Shown here: positions 1-9,275 of the stretch, piece after piece
How positions within the stretch are numbered: the stretch's first letter is position 1
How the letters are laid out: every line of letters begins with the position of its first letter
Source of the DNA: Reyranella sp.
GTDB lineage: Bacteria; Pseudomonadota; Alphaproteobacteria; Reyranellales; Reyranellaceae
DNA: 64,000 nucleotides
Reading direction: 5' to 3'
Assembly (NCBI RefSeq): GCF_017305915.1
Contig: NZ_JAFKJN010000026.1
Span: forward strand, 1-64,000
Notes under the pieces: model-generated
What the model saw: only the letters and a program-made list of their open reading frames with translations
Told to the model about the DNA's origin: nothing
Database searches by the model: none
Program-made: the position numbers and the translations under genes

Positions 1-111
1 GCTGCCGGCAAGAAGCCCAAGGTCGCCATCGTCGCCGTCATGCGTAAGCTCATCGTCACCCTCAACGCCATGAGCCGACACAACCTCCCTTGGCAGCCTG
101 CCGGCGCTTAG
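1..111 (+). CDS. IS110-family transposase, C-terminal fragment
   Basis: The first 36 codons end at a TAG and read as the tail of an IS110/IS116/IS902-type (DEDD) transposase. The phrase KPKVAIVAVMRKLIVTLNAM matches the conserved C-terminal helix of that family as I know it (usually A-x-V-A-V-M-R-K-L-x-x-x-L-N-A-M), followed by a short NLPW tail. The rest lies upstream of the window, so an intact element cannot be told from a remnant. A half copy of the palindromic repeat seen elsewhere in the window follows 15 bp downstream. Confidence 0.75.
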   Translation, partial: AAGKKPKVAIVAVMRKLIVTLNAMSRHNLPWQPAGA

Positions 112-126
112 GCCAAAAGACAGTTG

Positions 127-149
127 CTCCCCATATGAATGGGGAGGAA
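127..149. repeat. Half copy of palindromic repeat family A
   Basis: A near-perfect hairpin, CTCCCCATATGAATGGGGAG, followed by GAA. It is identical to the right-hand end of the full repeats at 1293-1424 and 11140-11280. It lies between the transposase tail and the convergent CoA-transferase gene, so it probably works as a terminator for both. Confidence 0.75.
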
Positions 150-1274
150 TCACTCCGCGAACTCGCGCCGCACCTCAGCGGTGTGCTGGCCGAGCTCGGG
201 CACGTCGCCCAGCCGCTCGCCCTGGTCGTCCCAGGAGGCCGCGAGCGCCGGCACCGAAATCTCGCCCTTCGACGATTTGAAGGACATGCGGCGGAGCTGC
301 GGATGCTTGGACAGCGCGGCGATGTTGCTGACGCGGGCCCAGGCGATCTGCGCCGAATCGAGTCGCGCCGCCAGCTCGGCGAACGGGATCTTGGCGAAAG
401 CCTCGTGCACGATCTTGTTGGTGTCGTCGCGCCGTTCGTTGCGGGCGATGCCGGTGGCGTACTTGGGATCCTTCTCGAGGCCCGGCCGGTCGATGACGTT
501 GTGGCAGAGCCGCTCGAACTCGCGGTCATTCTGGATCGAGATCAGGACGGGCACGTCGTCGCTTGACGGATAGACGCCGTAGGGCGCGATGAACGGATGG
601 GTGAGGCCGAGCCGCGGCCATTCGTAGGCCGAGTAGTCCATGGCGAGTAGCGGCACGGCCATCCACTCGGCCATCGAGGAGAACAGCGAGACCTTGATGG
701 CGCGGCCCTCGCCGGTCTTCTGGCGCGCGATCAGCGCCTCGAGCACGGCGGCATGGGCATACATGCCGGTGCCGATGTCGGTCGCCGAGATGCCGACGCG
801 GCCCGGTGCGTGCTCGGTGCCGGTGATCGAGGCGAGGCCCGATTCGGCCTGGACCAGCAGGTCGTAGGCGCGGCGGTTCTTGTAGGGGCCGTGATCGCCG
901 TAGCCCGAGACGTCGACGGCGATCAGCTTCTTGCTGTTCGTCCGCATCGCGGCAGAGCCGAAGCCCGCGCGGTCGGCGGCGCCCGGCGCCAGGTTCTGGA
1001 TCAGCACGTCGGCCTTGCCGATCAGGCGCTGCAGCAGCGCGGAATCCTCGGGCTTCTTGAAGTCCAACGTGACCGACTGCTTGCCGCGGTTCAGCCAGAC
1101 GAAATAGGAGCTGAGGCCGTGCACATAGCTGTCGTAGCCGCGCGCGAAATCGCCTTCGGGCCGCTCGATCTTGATCACCCGCGCGCCGGCATCCGCCAGG
1201 CGAGCCGAGCAATAGGGGGCGGCGACCGCCTGCTCGACGCTCACCACCAACAGGCCGTCCAACGCTCCGGGCAT
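150..1274 (-). CDS. CaiB/BaiF family III CoA-transferase
   Basis: A 374-residue family III CoA-transferase, a family that moves CoA between acyl-CoA and a free acid through an aspartyl-CoA intermediate. The N-terminus (GALDGLLVVSVEQAVAAPYC), the phrase VIKIERPEGDFARGYD, the segment LDFKKPEDSALLQRLIGKAD and the GYGDHGPYKNRRAYDLLVQA block with its catalytic-region Asp are typical. I chose ATG at 1274 because GAGGAG lies 5 bp upstream; longer starts read through the repeat. It is divergent from a second member of the same family at 1466. Substrate cannot be told; CoA-transferases of this type often serve carnitine, formyl/oxalyl, succinyl or racemase-type reactions. Confidence 0.88.
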   Translation of the reverse strand: MPGALDGLLVVSVEQAVAAPYCSARLADAGARVIKIERPEGDFARGYDSYVHGLSSYFVWLNRGKQSVTLDFKKPEDSALLQRLIGKADVLIQNLAPGAADRAGFGSAAMRTNSKKLIAVDVSGYGDHGPYKNRRAYDLLVQAESGLASITGTEHAPGRVGISATDIGTGMYAHAAVLEALIARQKTGEGRAIKVSLFSSMAEWMAVPLLAMDYSAYEWPRLGLTHPFIAPYGVYPSSDDVPVLISIQNDREFERLCHNVIDRPGLEKDPKYATGIARNERRDDTNKIVHEAFAKIPFAELAARLDSAQIAWARVSNIAALSKHPQLRRMSFKSSKGEISVPALAASWDDQGERLGDVPELGQHTAEVRREFAE

Positions 1275-1292
1275 TTCGCTCCTCGTATTCCC

Positions 1293-1424
1293 TTCCTCCC
1301 CATTCAAATGGGGAGGTGTCGCCGTCATACGGCGACGGAGGGGTCATGAGCCACAGTCTTGTTGTCGCCCATGACCCCTCCGTCGCGGAAGACCGCGCCA
1401 CCTCCCCATATGAATGGGGAGGAA
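1293..1424. repeat. Palindromic repeat family A, copy 1
   Basis: About 132 bp with terminal hairpins (TTCCTCCCCATTCAAATGGG... and ...CCTCCCCATATGAATGGGGA) that are also inverted relative to each other. An inner inverted pair (GACGGAGGGGTCATGAG against CATGACCCCTCCGTC) surrounds a short loop. It fills the spacer between two divergent CoA-transferase genes, so any promoters must lie in or beside it. Confidence 0.8.
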
Positions 1425-1465
1425 ATTCTGGGTACGATGAAACAAGAACGAATGTGAGGAGTGAA

Positions 1466-2671
1466 ATGCCGGGACCGCTGGCGGGCGTGAAGGTGATCGA
1501 TCTGACGGCCGTGCTGCTGGGGCCGTTCGCGACCCAGCATCTGGCCGACATGGGCGCCGACGTGATCAAGGTCGAGCCGCCGGAGGGCGACCTGCTCCGG
1601 CTGTCGGGCGGCTCGATGGGCCGCGACAAGAGCATGGGCCCGATCTACATGGCGGCCAACCGCAACAAGCGCTCGCTCAGCCTCGACCTCAAGAAGCCGA
1701 AGGCGGTCGAGATCCTGAAGGGCCTGATCAAGGGCGCCGACCTCTTCATCCACAACAGCCGGCCGGCGGCGATCGAGCGGCTCGGCCTGGGCTACGAGGA
1801 CCTGAAGAAGGTCAATCCGTCGATCATCTACGCCTACTCGCTGGGTTATGCGCGCAAGGGGCCGTATGGCCACAAGCCCGCCTTCGACGACCTGGTGCAG
1901 GGCGTGTCGGGCGCAGCGTCGCTGCAGAGCCGGGTCGACGGCGAGTCCCCGAAGTTCATGCCGAGCCTGATCGCCGACAAGACGACGGGCTTGCACCTCT
2001 GCATCGCCGTGCTGGGCGCGCTCTACCATCGCAAGTGCACCGGCGAGGGCCAGCTCATCGAGGTGCCGATGCTGGAGACGCTAGCCTCGTTCTGGCTGAC
2101 CGAGCATCTGTTCGGCGAGACCTGGACGCCCGGCCGCGGCACGATGGGCTACGACCGCATCATCAACAAGTTCCGCCATCCGTTCCCCACGAAGGACGGC
2201 TACATCTGCGCGCTGCCCTACACTGACGCGCACTGGGTGCGCTTCTTCGAGATCGTCGAGCGGCCCGACCTCGCCAAGGACCCGCGCTTCTGCGACCGCA
2301 CGGTGCGGCCCAAGCACTTCAGCGAGCTCTACCAGGTGCTCGATTCGCTGATGCAGCACCGCAAGACCCAGGAATGGCTCGACGCGCTCGACGAGGCCGA
2401 CATCCCGGCAATGCCGGTGAACACGCTGGAGGAGCTGCTCGAGGACCCGCACCTCAAGGCGACCGGCTTCTTCGCCGACCGCGAGCATCCGACCGAGGGC
2501 CCGATCAAGACCTTCAAGAGCCCGCTCGACTTCGAGAAGACGCCGGTCGAGTTCCGCCGCCACGCCCCGCGCATCGGCGAGGACGGCCCCGAGGTGCTGC
2601 GCGAGGCCGGTTTGAGCGACGCCGACATCGCCACGCTCAAGGCCGACAAGACGCTGATCGTGCCCTCATGA
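1466..2671 (+). CDS. CaiB/BaiF family III CoA-transferase
   Basis: A 401-residue CoA-transferase. Landmarks are GPLAGVKVIDLTAVLLGPFA at the N-terminus, VIKVEPPEGDLLR, NRNKRSLSLDLKKPKAVEIL and a FDDLVQGVSG segment carrying the region of the family's nucleophilic Asp. ATG at 1466 is preceded by GAGGAGTGAA, a good Shine-Dalgarno; upstream in-frame ATGs fall inside the repeat. It resembles the divergent gene at 150-1274, but the two differ along their whole length, so they are family members rather than a fresh duplication. The next gene starts 4 bp after its stop. Confidence 0.9.
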   Translation: MPGPLAGVKVIDLTAVLLGPFATQHLADMGADVIKVEPPEGDLLRLSGGSMGRDKSMGPIYMAANRNKRSLSLDLKKPKAVEILKGLIKGADLFIHNSRPAAIERLGLGYEDLKKVNPSIIYAYSLGYARKGPYGHKPAFDDLVQGVSGAASLQSRVDGESPKFMPSLIADKTTGLHLCIAVLGALYHRKCTGEGQLIEVPMLETLASFWLTEHLFGETWTPGRGTMGYDRIINKFRHPFPTKDGYICALPYTDAHWVRFFEIVERPDLAKDPRFCDRTVRPKHFSELYQVLDSLMQHRKTQEWLDALDEADIPAMPVNTLEELLEDPHLKATGFFADREHPTEGPIKTFKSPLDFEKTPVEFRRHAPRIGEDGPEVLREAGLSDADIATLKADKTLIVPS

Positions 2672-2675
2672 GGGT

Positions 2676-3749
2676 ATGGGCGTGATCCCGTCCGCGTCCG
2701 GAAGCTACCCGCGGCGCGACGGCAATCGGGTGCGGCCGCTGATCGGCGGCCGCGAGGCGTTCGGCCGGATCGCCGAGGCGGTCGACGCGGCGCGCCGGCG
2801 CGTCTGGGTGACGGTCGCCTTCTACGCCGACGACTTCCGCGTTCCCGACGGACGCGGCCTGTTCGAGCTGCTGGAGAGCGCCGCGGCGCGCGGCGTCGAC
2901 GTGCGCGCCGTGTTCTGGCAGCCCAATCCGGAGAGCGCCCACTACGGCCGCACCTACCCGACCGATGCGCCGGCCCGGCCGCGCCTGAGGATCCGCCGGG
3001 ACCGCGCAATCGGGCCGTATTGCCATCACCAGAAGAGCTGGATGGTCGACGACACGGGGTTCGTCGGCGGCATCAACCTCACCGCCAAGGCGCTCGAGCG
3101 CCACGATGCCTATCTCGAGGTGAACGGCCCGTCGGCGAGCGACGTCGCGCACAACTTCGTGCAGCGCTGGAACGGCGCCAGCGAGCCTCACGCGTCCGAC
3201 GATCTGCCGTTGCCGACGACGGTCTTGGCTCCTTGCGGCGCGAGCACCGTCCAGATCCAGCGCATGTTCCGCGACGATCGCTCGATCCTCGGGCAGTACG
3301 AGCGTGCGATCGATGCCGCGCGGCGCTCGATCTACATCGAGAACCAGGCGATCCCGATTCCGGCGATCGCCTCCCGTCTCGAAGGCGCGCTCGAGCGCGG
3401 CGTCGAGGTCGTGCTGCTGGTTCCTGCGGTGCCGGAAGAGCACGTCTACGCCGCGCGCAAAGACCCGGCGCGGCGACCGCTGTTCGAGGGGCTGGAGGCG
3501 TTGGGTCGATATCCGCGCTTCCGTCTCGCCGGCCTGCCGGTCTACGTGCACTGCAAGCTGATGATCGTCGACGACGTCTGGGCGACGATCGGCTCGTGCA
3601 ACCTGCACGCCTATTCGCTGGGCGGGCATTCCGAGATGAATGCGGCGATCTGGGACGAAACCGTCGTGCGCGATCTGCGCGACCGACTGCGCCGCCAGCA
3701 TGAGGGCGACATCTTCACCCTGTTGCCCGAGCGTTATGCCTCCCGGTAG
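2676..3749 (+). CDS. Phospholipase D / cardiolipin synthase-like protein
   Basis: A 357-residue protein with two HKD motifs: H118-x-K120-x4-D125 in HHQKSWMVDD and H292-x-K294-x4-D299 in HCKLMIVDD, each followed by the usual Gly/Ser-Asn segment (GGINL, GSCNLH). In this superfamily the two His residues form one active site for phosphatidyl transfer or hydrolysis. No signal peptide or membrane anchor is visible, whereas classic cardiolipin synthases carry N-terminal membrane helices, so a soluble PLD-like phosphodiesterase or ClsB-type enzyme fits better. It starts 4 bp after the CoA-transferase stop, so it is probably co-transcribed. Confidence 0.85.
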   Translation: MGVIPSASGSYPRRDGNRVRPLIGGREAFGRIAEAVDAARRRVWVTVAFYADDFRVPDGRGLFELLESAAARGVDVRAVFWQPNPESAHYGRTYPTDAPARPRLRIRRDRAIGPYCHHQKSWMVDDTGFVGGINLTAKALERHDAYLEVNGPSASDVAHNFVQRWNGASEPHASDDLPLPTTVLAPCGASTVQIQRMFRDDRSILGQYERAIDAARRSIYIENQAIPIPAIASRLEGALERGVEVVLLVPAVPEEHVYAARKDPARRPLFEGLEALGRYPRFRLAGLPVYVHCKLMIVDDVWATIGSCNLHAYSLGGHSEMNAAIWDETVVRDLRDRLRRQHEGDIFTLLPERYASR

Positions 3750-3845
3750 CGTTTGAATTTTCGGCCGAAGTTTATTTGCGCCCGGCAGCCGTCGATGCTC
3801 GTCATCCGGCCCATTATCGAGTCTCACGCGCTGAGGCTCGTGAGA

Positions 3846-4025
3846 CTAGTCGATAGCGTCCGCCGTCTTGTCGAGCGGATAGGCGACCACGTCGCCGGCC
3901 ACCGGCACGATCTTGACCGCGGCGCTGGTGGTGCGGACCGGGAAGGCGACGACGCCACAGCCGCTCAGGCCGACAGCGGCGGCCAGGATCAGCAGCAGGC
4001 GAGCAGGTTCGAGAAGGCGATGCAC
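3846..4025 (-). CDS. Small lipoprotein (DUF6726-like)
   Basis: A 59-residue protein: short basic N-terminus, a hydrophobic stretch LLLILAAAVGL, lipobox LSGC (Cys23), then CGVVAFPVRTTSAAVKIVPV and a tail ending VAYPLDKTADAID. Such minilipoproteins with repeated PV/VVAxP phrases are common in Alphaproteobacteria and of unknown role. I chose GTG at 4025 because AAGGATGAG sits just upstream; an ATG at 4067 would add 14 residues ahead of the signal peptide and has no clear ribosome-binding site. Divergent from the fusion gene at 4088. Confidence 0.65.
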   Translation of the reverse strand: MHRLLEPARLLLILAAAVGLSGCGVVAFPVRTTSAAVKIVPVAGDVVAYPLDKTADAID

Positions 4026-4087
4026 GATCTCATCCTTTCTGCGAGACGAACGGTTGGGAGCAGCCAAGGGTTGCGGCTAAATTTCCG

Positions 4088-5254
4088 ATGATGAGCAGCA
4101 ACCGTATTTCCCGCACCGTCCGGGCGCCGCGCGCGGCGGTCTATCGCGCCTGCAGCGAGCCCGCCGAGCTGGTGCGCTGGCGCTTCCCGCTCGACATGAC
4201 CGCGCGCCTGCTCGGCGCCGATGGCGCGCGCTATCGCATGACGCTCGGCTACGGGGACGGACGCGCCGACACGTTCGACTCGACCTTCGTCGCGCGCGTG
4301 CCGAACGAGAAGGTCGTCGAGCGCATCCGCTTCGACGCACCGGATCGCGCCGGTGAGATGACCGTCACGACGGAGCTGCGCGACGCCGACGGCGGCACCG
4401 ACGTGACGATGCGCTTCGAGAATCTGCCGGCGAGCATCAGGCCCGAGGACAATGCGGAGGGCACGCGCCAGGCGCTGGTGCGCTTGGCCGAGCTGGTCGA
4501 GGTGCGCGCCAACATCGACCGCCGGCTCGGCGCGATCGAGCGCGACTTCGGCGTCGAGATCTTCCACGCCTGCGAATCGGGCAGCCGCGCCTGGGACTTC
4601 GCCTCGCCGGACAGCGACTACGACGTGCGCTTCCTCTATCGCCATCCGCGCGACTGGTATCTGTCGCTGAGCGAGCCGCGCGACGTCATCGAGACGCCGA
4701 TCGAGGGCGTCTACGACGTCAACGGCTGGGAGCTGCGCAAGGCGCTGCGGCTGGCGCTCAAGGGCAACCCGGTGCTGTTCGAATGGCTTATGTCGCCGAT
4801 CCGCTATCTCGAGCGGCCGCTCGCGGCAGGCTTCCGCGAGGTCGCCTTCTCGGTGTTCGATCCGGTGAAGGCCTATCGCCACTATCTCAGCATGGCGCGC
4901 GGCCAGCGCCGCACCTACCTGCTGGGCGAGACGGTGCGGCAGAAGAAGTATTTCTACGCCGTGCGGCCGTTGCTTGCCTGCCAGTATCTGCTGGCCCATC
5001 GCAGCCTGGTGCCGATGCGCTTCTTCGACCTGATGGATGCGGCGGCGCCGCCGGCCGAGGTGCGCGACACGCTGGTCGAGATGCTGCGCACCAAGCGGCA
5101 GGCGAGCGAGGCCGCCGAGGCGCAGCGCCTGCCGGTGCTCGATCGCTGGATCGAGCAGAGCCTGGACGCGCTCGAGGCCCGCGCGCCGGAGCCGGTTACG
5201 ATGGTAGACCGTGCGCCGCTGGAGCGGTTTTTCCGCTCTGCCATCGGTGCTTGA
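4088..5254 (+). CDS. SRPBCC (AHSA1-like) domain fused to a nucleotidyltransferase
   Basis: A 388-residue two-domain protein. Residues 1-138 look like an SRPBCC/AHSA1 fold: RTVRAPRAAVYRACSEPAEL, W31, the FDSTFVARVPNEKVVERIRF strand pair, and GGTDVTMRFENLP. Residues 139-388 look like a YcgL/RlaP-type DNA-polymerase-beta nucleotidyltransferase, with GSRAWDFASPDSDYDVRF giving the GS...DxD metal-binding signature and the conserved RQKKYFYAVRPLLACQYL helix later. The reading frame is open and uniform in composition across the join. RlaP proteins are linked to RNA ligases in some bacteria, but none is nearby. The combined function is unknown; a ligand-gated nucleotidyl transfer is only a guess. Confidence 0.75.
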   Translation: MMSSNRISRTVRAPRAAVYRACSEPAELVRWRFPLDMTARLLGADGARYRMTLGYGDGRADTFDSTFVARVPNEKVVERIRFDAPDRAGEMTVTTELRDADGGTDVTMRFENLPASIRPEDNAEGTRQALVRLAELVEVRANIDRRLGAIERDFGVEIFHACESGSRAWDFASPDSDYDVRFLYRHPRDWYLSLSEPRDVIETPIEGVYDVNGWELRKALRLALKGNPVLFEWLMSPIRYLERPLAAGFREVAFSVFDPVKAYRHYLSMARGQRRTYLLGETVRQKKYFYAVRPLLACQYLLAHRSLVPMRFFDLMDAAAPPAEVRDTLVEMLRTKRQASEAAEAQRLPVLDRWIEQSLDALEARAPEPVTMVDRAPLERFFRSAIGA

Positions 5255-5377
5255 CGCGAAAATTTTTGACGTAAAGGCGTTCCGCTGAATGGCGCTTCGA
5301 GCCGCAATCCGGTTGTGCGGCTCGGCCTCGCGGCTAAACTCCGGGGCAATCCAAAATGGTCAATCCGGGAGGGATCG

Positions 5378-6574
<1,197 letters not shown>

Positions 6575-6582
6575 GCCACTCC

Positions 6583-6686
6583 GTCGTCCCGACCGGAGCC
6601 TCGCGTAGCGAGGCGCAGTGGAGGGACCTCCTCTTTTGTCGTCGCCCAAGAAAAGGCCCCTCGGCTTCGCTCGGGGCGACGGAGGT
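6583..6686. repeat. Inverted repeat family B, copy 1
   Basis: The ends GTCGTCCCGACCGGAGCCTC and the CTCGGGGCGACGGAGG block form an imperfect inverted repeat, with an internal hairpin GCCTCGCGTAGCGAGGC. The element fills the spacer between the two large acyl-CoA dehydrogenase genes, and its right end (GGAGG) supplies the ribosome-binding site of the second one. A relative lies at 30641-30703. Confidence 0.65.
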
Positions 6687-6692
6687 TTAGTC

Positions 6693-7856
6693 ATGGATCT
6701 CGTTCTCAAGCCTGCGCATCGGGAGTTCGCCGAAGAGGTCCGCGCCTTCACGCGCGCGAACCTGTCGCCCGCGACCAGGGAGAAGACCTTCTCCGGCAAG
6801 CACTACGGCCGCGACGACCATGTCGTGTGGCAGCAGGCGCTCGGGAAGAAGGGCTGGCTGCCCTACACCTGGCCGAAGAAGTACGGCGGGCCGGGCTTCG
6901 ACGTCACCCAGCGCTTCCTGTTCGAGAACGTGCTGGCCGAGGAGGGCGCGCCGCGCATCATCCCGTTCGGCGTCAAGATGGTCGGGCCGGTGATCTACAC
7001 CTTCGGCAACGACGAGCAGAAGGAGCGCTTCCTGCCCGGCATCCGCAGCTCCGAGGTGCAGTGGTGCCAGGGCTATTCCGAGCCGGGCGCCGGTTCCGAT
7101 CTCGCCAACCTGCGCACGCGCGCCATTCGTGACGGCGGCCACTACATCGTCAACGGCCAGAAGACCTGGACCTCGTTCGCCCACTGGGCCGACTGGATCT
7201 TCTGTCTGGTGCGGACCAGTCCCGACGCCAAGCCGCAGGAGGGCATCTCCTTCCTGCTGATCGACATGAAGACGCCGGGCATCACGGTGCGGCCGATCAT
7301 CATGGTCGACGGCGCCCATCACGTGAACGACGTGTTCTTCGACAACGTCAAGGTCCCGGCCGCCAACCTGATCGGCAAGGAGAACGAGGGCTGGACCTGC
7401 GCCAAGTTCCTGCTGGCCAACGAGCGGCTCGGCATCGCCGAGGTCCCGGCCTCCAAGCGCGGCGTGCGCTCGCTGTGGCAGCTCAACGACGACCCGTCGC
7501 TCAAGGAGAAGATCGCCGATGTCGACCTGCAGGTGCAGGCGCTGGAGATGAGCGAGCTGCGCGCTTTGTCGACCATGCAATTGGGCGGCGCGCCGGGCCC
7601 CGAGGCCTCGATCCTCAAGGTGCGCGGCTCGGAGATCCAGCAGCGCATCGCCGAGCTCGCCATGGAGGCGGTCGGCGAGTACGCAGCACCTTACCAGCCG
7701 GACATGCTGTTTCGCGACACCAACGAGACGCCGGTCGGGCCGGATCATGCGCCGCCCGCCGCGCCGCGCTATTTCAACATGCGCAAGACCACGATCTACG
7801 GCGGCAGCACCGAGATTCAGAAGAACATCGTGTCGAAAGCTATACTGGGGCTATAA
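6693..7856 (+). CDS. Acyl-CoA dehydrogenase, large-subunit type (tandem paralogue)
   Basis: A 387-residue acyl-CoA dehydrogenase that follows the previous one motif for motif (WQQALGKKGWLPYTWPKKYG, WCQGYSEPGAGSDLANLRTR, NEGWTCAKFLLANERLGIAE, TTIYGGSTEIQKNI). It is about 11 residues shorter because of a deletion in the segment before EKIADVDLQVQALE. ATG at 6693 is preceded by GGAGG inside the repeat. This is a tandem gene duplication that has since diverged, so the two may serve different acyl chains or alternate as partners of the small subunit at 8016. Confidence 0.92.
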   Translation: MDLVLKPAHREFAEEVRAFTRANLSPATREKTFSGKHYGRDDHVVWQQALGKKGWLPYTWPKKYGGPGFDVTQRFLFENVLAEEGAPRIIPFGVKMVGPVIYTFGNDEQKERFLPGIRSSEVQWCQGYSEPGAGSDLANLRTRAIRDGGHYIVNGQKTWTSFAHWADWIFCLVRTSPDAKPQEGISFLLIDMKTPGITVRPIIMVDGAHHVNDVFFDNVKVPAANLIGKENEGWTCAKFLLANERLGIAEVPASKRGVRSLWQLNDDPSLKEKIADVDLQVQALEMSELRALSTMQLGGAPGPEASILKVRGSEIQQRIAELAMEAVGEYAAPYQPDMLFRDTNETPVGPDHAPPAAPRYFNMRKTTIYGGSTEIQKNIVSKAILGL

Positions 7857-7863
7857 GGATTTG

Positions 7864-7991
7864 CCCTCCCCCGTCATCGGGGGAGGTGCCCGCGGCCGAC
7901 GCGGGCGGAGGGGGCATGAGCCGCAGGATCGGCGCTCCTGACCCCTCCGCCGGCGCAAGACGCCGGCACCTTCCCATATGAATGGGGAGGG
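7864..7991. repeat. Palindromic repeat family A, copy 2
   Basis: About 128 bp. The left hairpin CCTCCCCCGTCATCGGGGGA and the right end TTCCCATATGAATGGGGAGG enclose an inner inverted pair (GCGGAGGGGGCATGAGC against TCCTGACCCCTCCGC). It separates the second large acyl-CoA dehydrogenase gene from the small-subunit gene. Both genes run rightward, so it could attenuate read-through. Confidence 0.75.
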
Positions 7992-8015
7992 AGGCATCAG
8001 CGGAGGAAGAGGGAA

Positions 8016-9158
8016 ATGGATCTGAGCCTGGCCGACGAACAGAAGCAGCTGCAGGACGCGGCCGAGCGCTTCGTGCGCGACAAGTACGCCTTCGAGAACC
8101 GGCGCAAGATCGCCGCGACCGAGAAGGGCTTCCTGCCGGAGAACTGGGCGCAGATGGCCGAGCTCGGCTGGCTCGGCATGTCGTTCTCGGAGGCGGACGG
8201 CGGCTACGGCGGCGGCGCGATCGAGACCATGATCGTGATGGAGCAGTTCGGCAAAGGCCTGGTGCTCGAGCCGTTCCTGCCGACGGTGGTGCTGGGCGGC
8301 GGCATGATCGCCGCGGCCGGCTCGGCGGCGCAGAAGCAGGCGCTGCTGGCGCCGATGATCGAGGGCAAGAAGCAGTTCGCTTTCGCCTGGCTGGAGCGGC
8401 AGAGTCGCTACAATCTCGCCGACGTCTCGCTCAAGGCCGAGAAGAGTGGCTCGGGCTACACGCTCTCGGGCCACAAGGGCGTCGTCTACAACGCGGCCTC
8501 CGCCGATGACATCATCGTGCTGGCCCGCACCGCCGGCGGCGCGCGCGAGGAGAACGGCCTCACCCTGTTCGTCGTCGACGGCAAGGCCAAGGGCCTGACG
8601 CGCCGCGACTACCCGACCCAGGATGCGCTGCGCGCGTCGGAGCTCACCTTCGACAAGGTCTCGGTCGGCGCCGATACGGTGCTGGGCTCCGTCGACGGCG
8701 CGCATCCAGTGGTCGAGGATGCGGTCGACCGCGCGATCGTGGCACTGTGCGCCGAGGCGACCGGCTGCATGGACGCGATCAATGCGGCGACGCTCGAGTA
8801 CATCAAGACCCGCAAGCAGTTCGGCGTGCCGATCGGCAAGTTCCAGGTGCTGCAGCATCGCATGGTCGACTGCTTCACCAACGCCCAGGAAGCACGCTCG
8901 ATGACGCTGATGGCGACGCTCAAGATCGACGACAAGGATGCCGTGGTGCGCCGCAAGGCGGCCTCGGGCGCCAAGGTCCAGATCGGCAAGTCGGGCAAGT
9001 TCTGCGGCCAGAGCGCGGTGCAGATGCATGGCGGCATGGGCGTCACCGACGAGCTCTCGGTCAGCCACTACTTCAAGCGGCTGACCATGATCGACCTGAT
9101 GTTCGGCAACCAGCAGCATCACCTGACGCGCTACAGCAACCTCGCGATGGCGGCTTAG
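8016..9158 (+). CDS. Acyl-CoA dehydrogenase, small-subunit (PimD-like) type
   Basis: A 380-residue acyl-CoA dehydrogenase of the PimD-like branch. Seen: MDLSLADEQKQLQDAAERFV, GLVLEPFLPTVVLGGGMI, the weakly conserved substrate loop LERQSRYNLADVS, then TRKQFGVPIGKFQVLQHRMV and AVQMHGGMGVTDELSVSHYF, both hallmarks of the FAD-binding C-terminal domain. The usual YxGT/SxEIQ block of the large type is replaced by LMFGNQQHHLTRYS. This pattern is typical of partners in heteromeric acyl-CoA dehydrogenases. ATG at 8016 has a GGAAGAGGGAA leader. Confidence 0.9.
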   Translation: MDLSLADEQKQLQDAAERFVRDKYAFENRRKIAATEKGFLPENWAQMAELGWLGMSFSEADGGYGGGAIETMIVMEQFGKGLVLEPFLPTVVLGGGMIAAAGSAAQKQALLAPMIEGKKQFAFAWLERQSRYNLADVSLKAEKSGSGYTLSGHKGVVYNAASADDIIVLARTAGGAREENGLTLFVVDGKAKGLTRRDYPTQDALRASELTFDKVSVGADTVLGSVDGAHPVVEDAVDRAIVALCAEATGCMDAINAATLEYIKTRKQFGVPIGKFQVLQHRMVDCFTNAQEARSMTLMATLKIDDKDAVVRRKAASGAKVQIGKSGKFCGQSAVQMHGGMGVTDELSVSHYFKRLTMIDLMFGNQQHHLTRYSNLAMAA

Positions 9159-9175
9159 CGACAGCGTCATTGTAT

Positions 9176-9275
9176 CCATGCTTCGAGACGGCCGCTTCGC
9201 GGCCTCCTCAGCATGAGGCAAATCGAAAAACCTCACCCTGAGGAGCCGCGCGCAGCGCGGCGTCTCGAAGGGTGA
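9176..9275. repeat. Inverted repeat family C, copy 1
   Basis: The left arm (CATGCTTCGAGACGGCCGC, then CTCCTCAGCATGAGG) and right arm (CCTCACCCTGAGGAGCCGCG, then CGTCTCGAAGGGTG) are imperfect reverse complements separated by about 10 bp, giving a long hairpin. Its right end contains the GTG start codon of the AEC transporter gene. A second copy lies at 16012-16124. Confidence 0.75.

Noticed and set aside
126..1424. Family A hairpins considered as a CRISPR array
   Set aside because: Copies are far apart, each is itself a palindrome with inverted ends, and no regularly spaced direct repeats with unique spacers occur.
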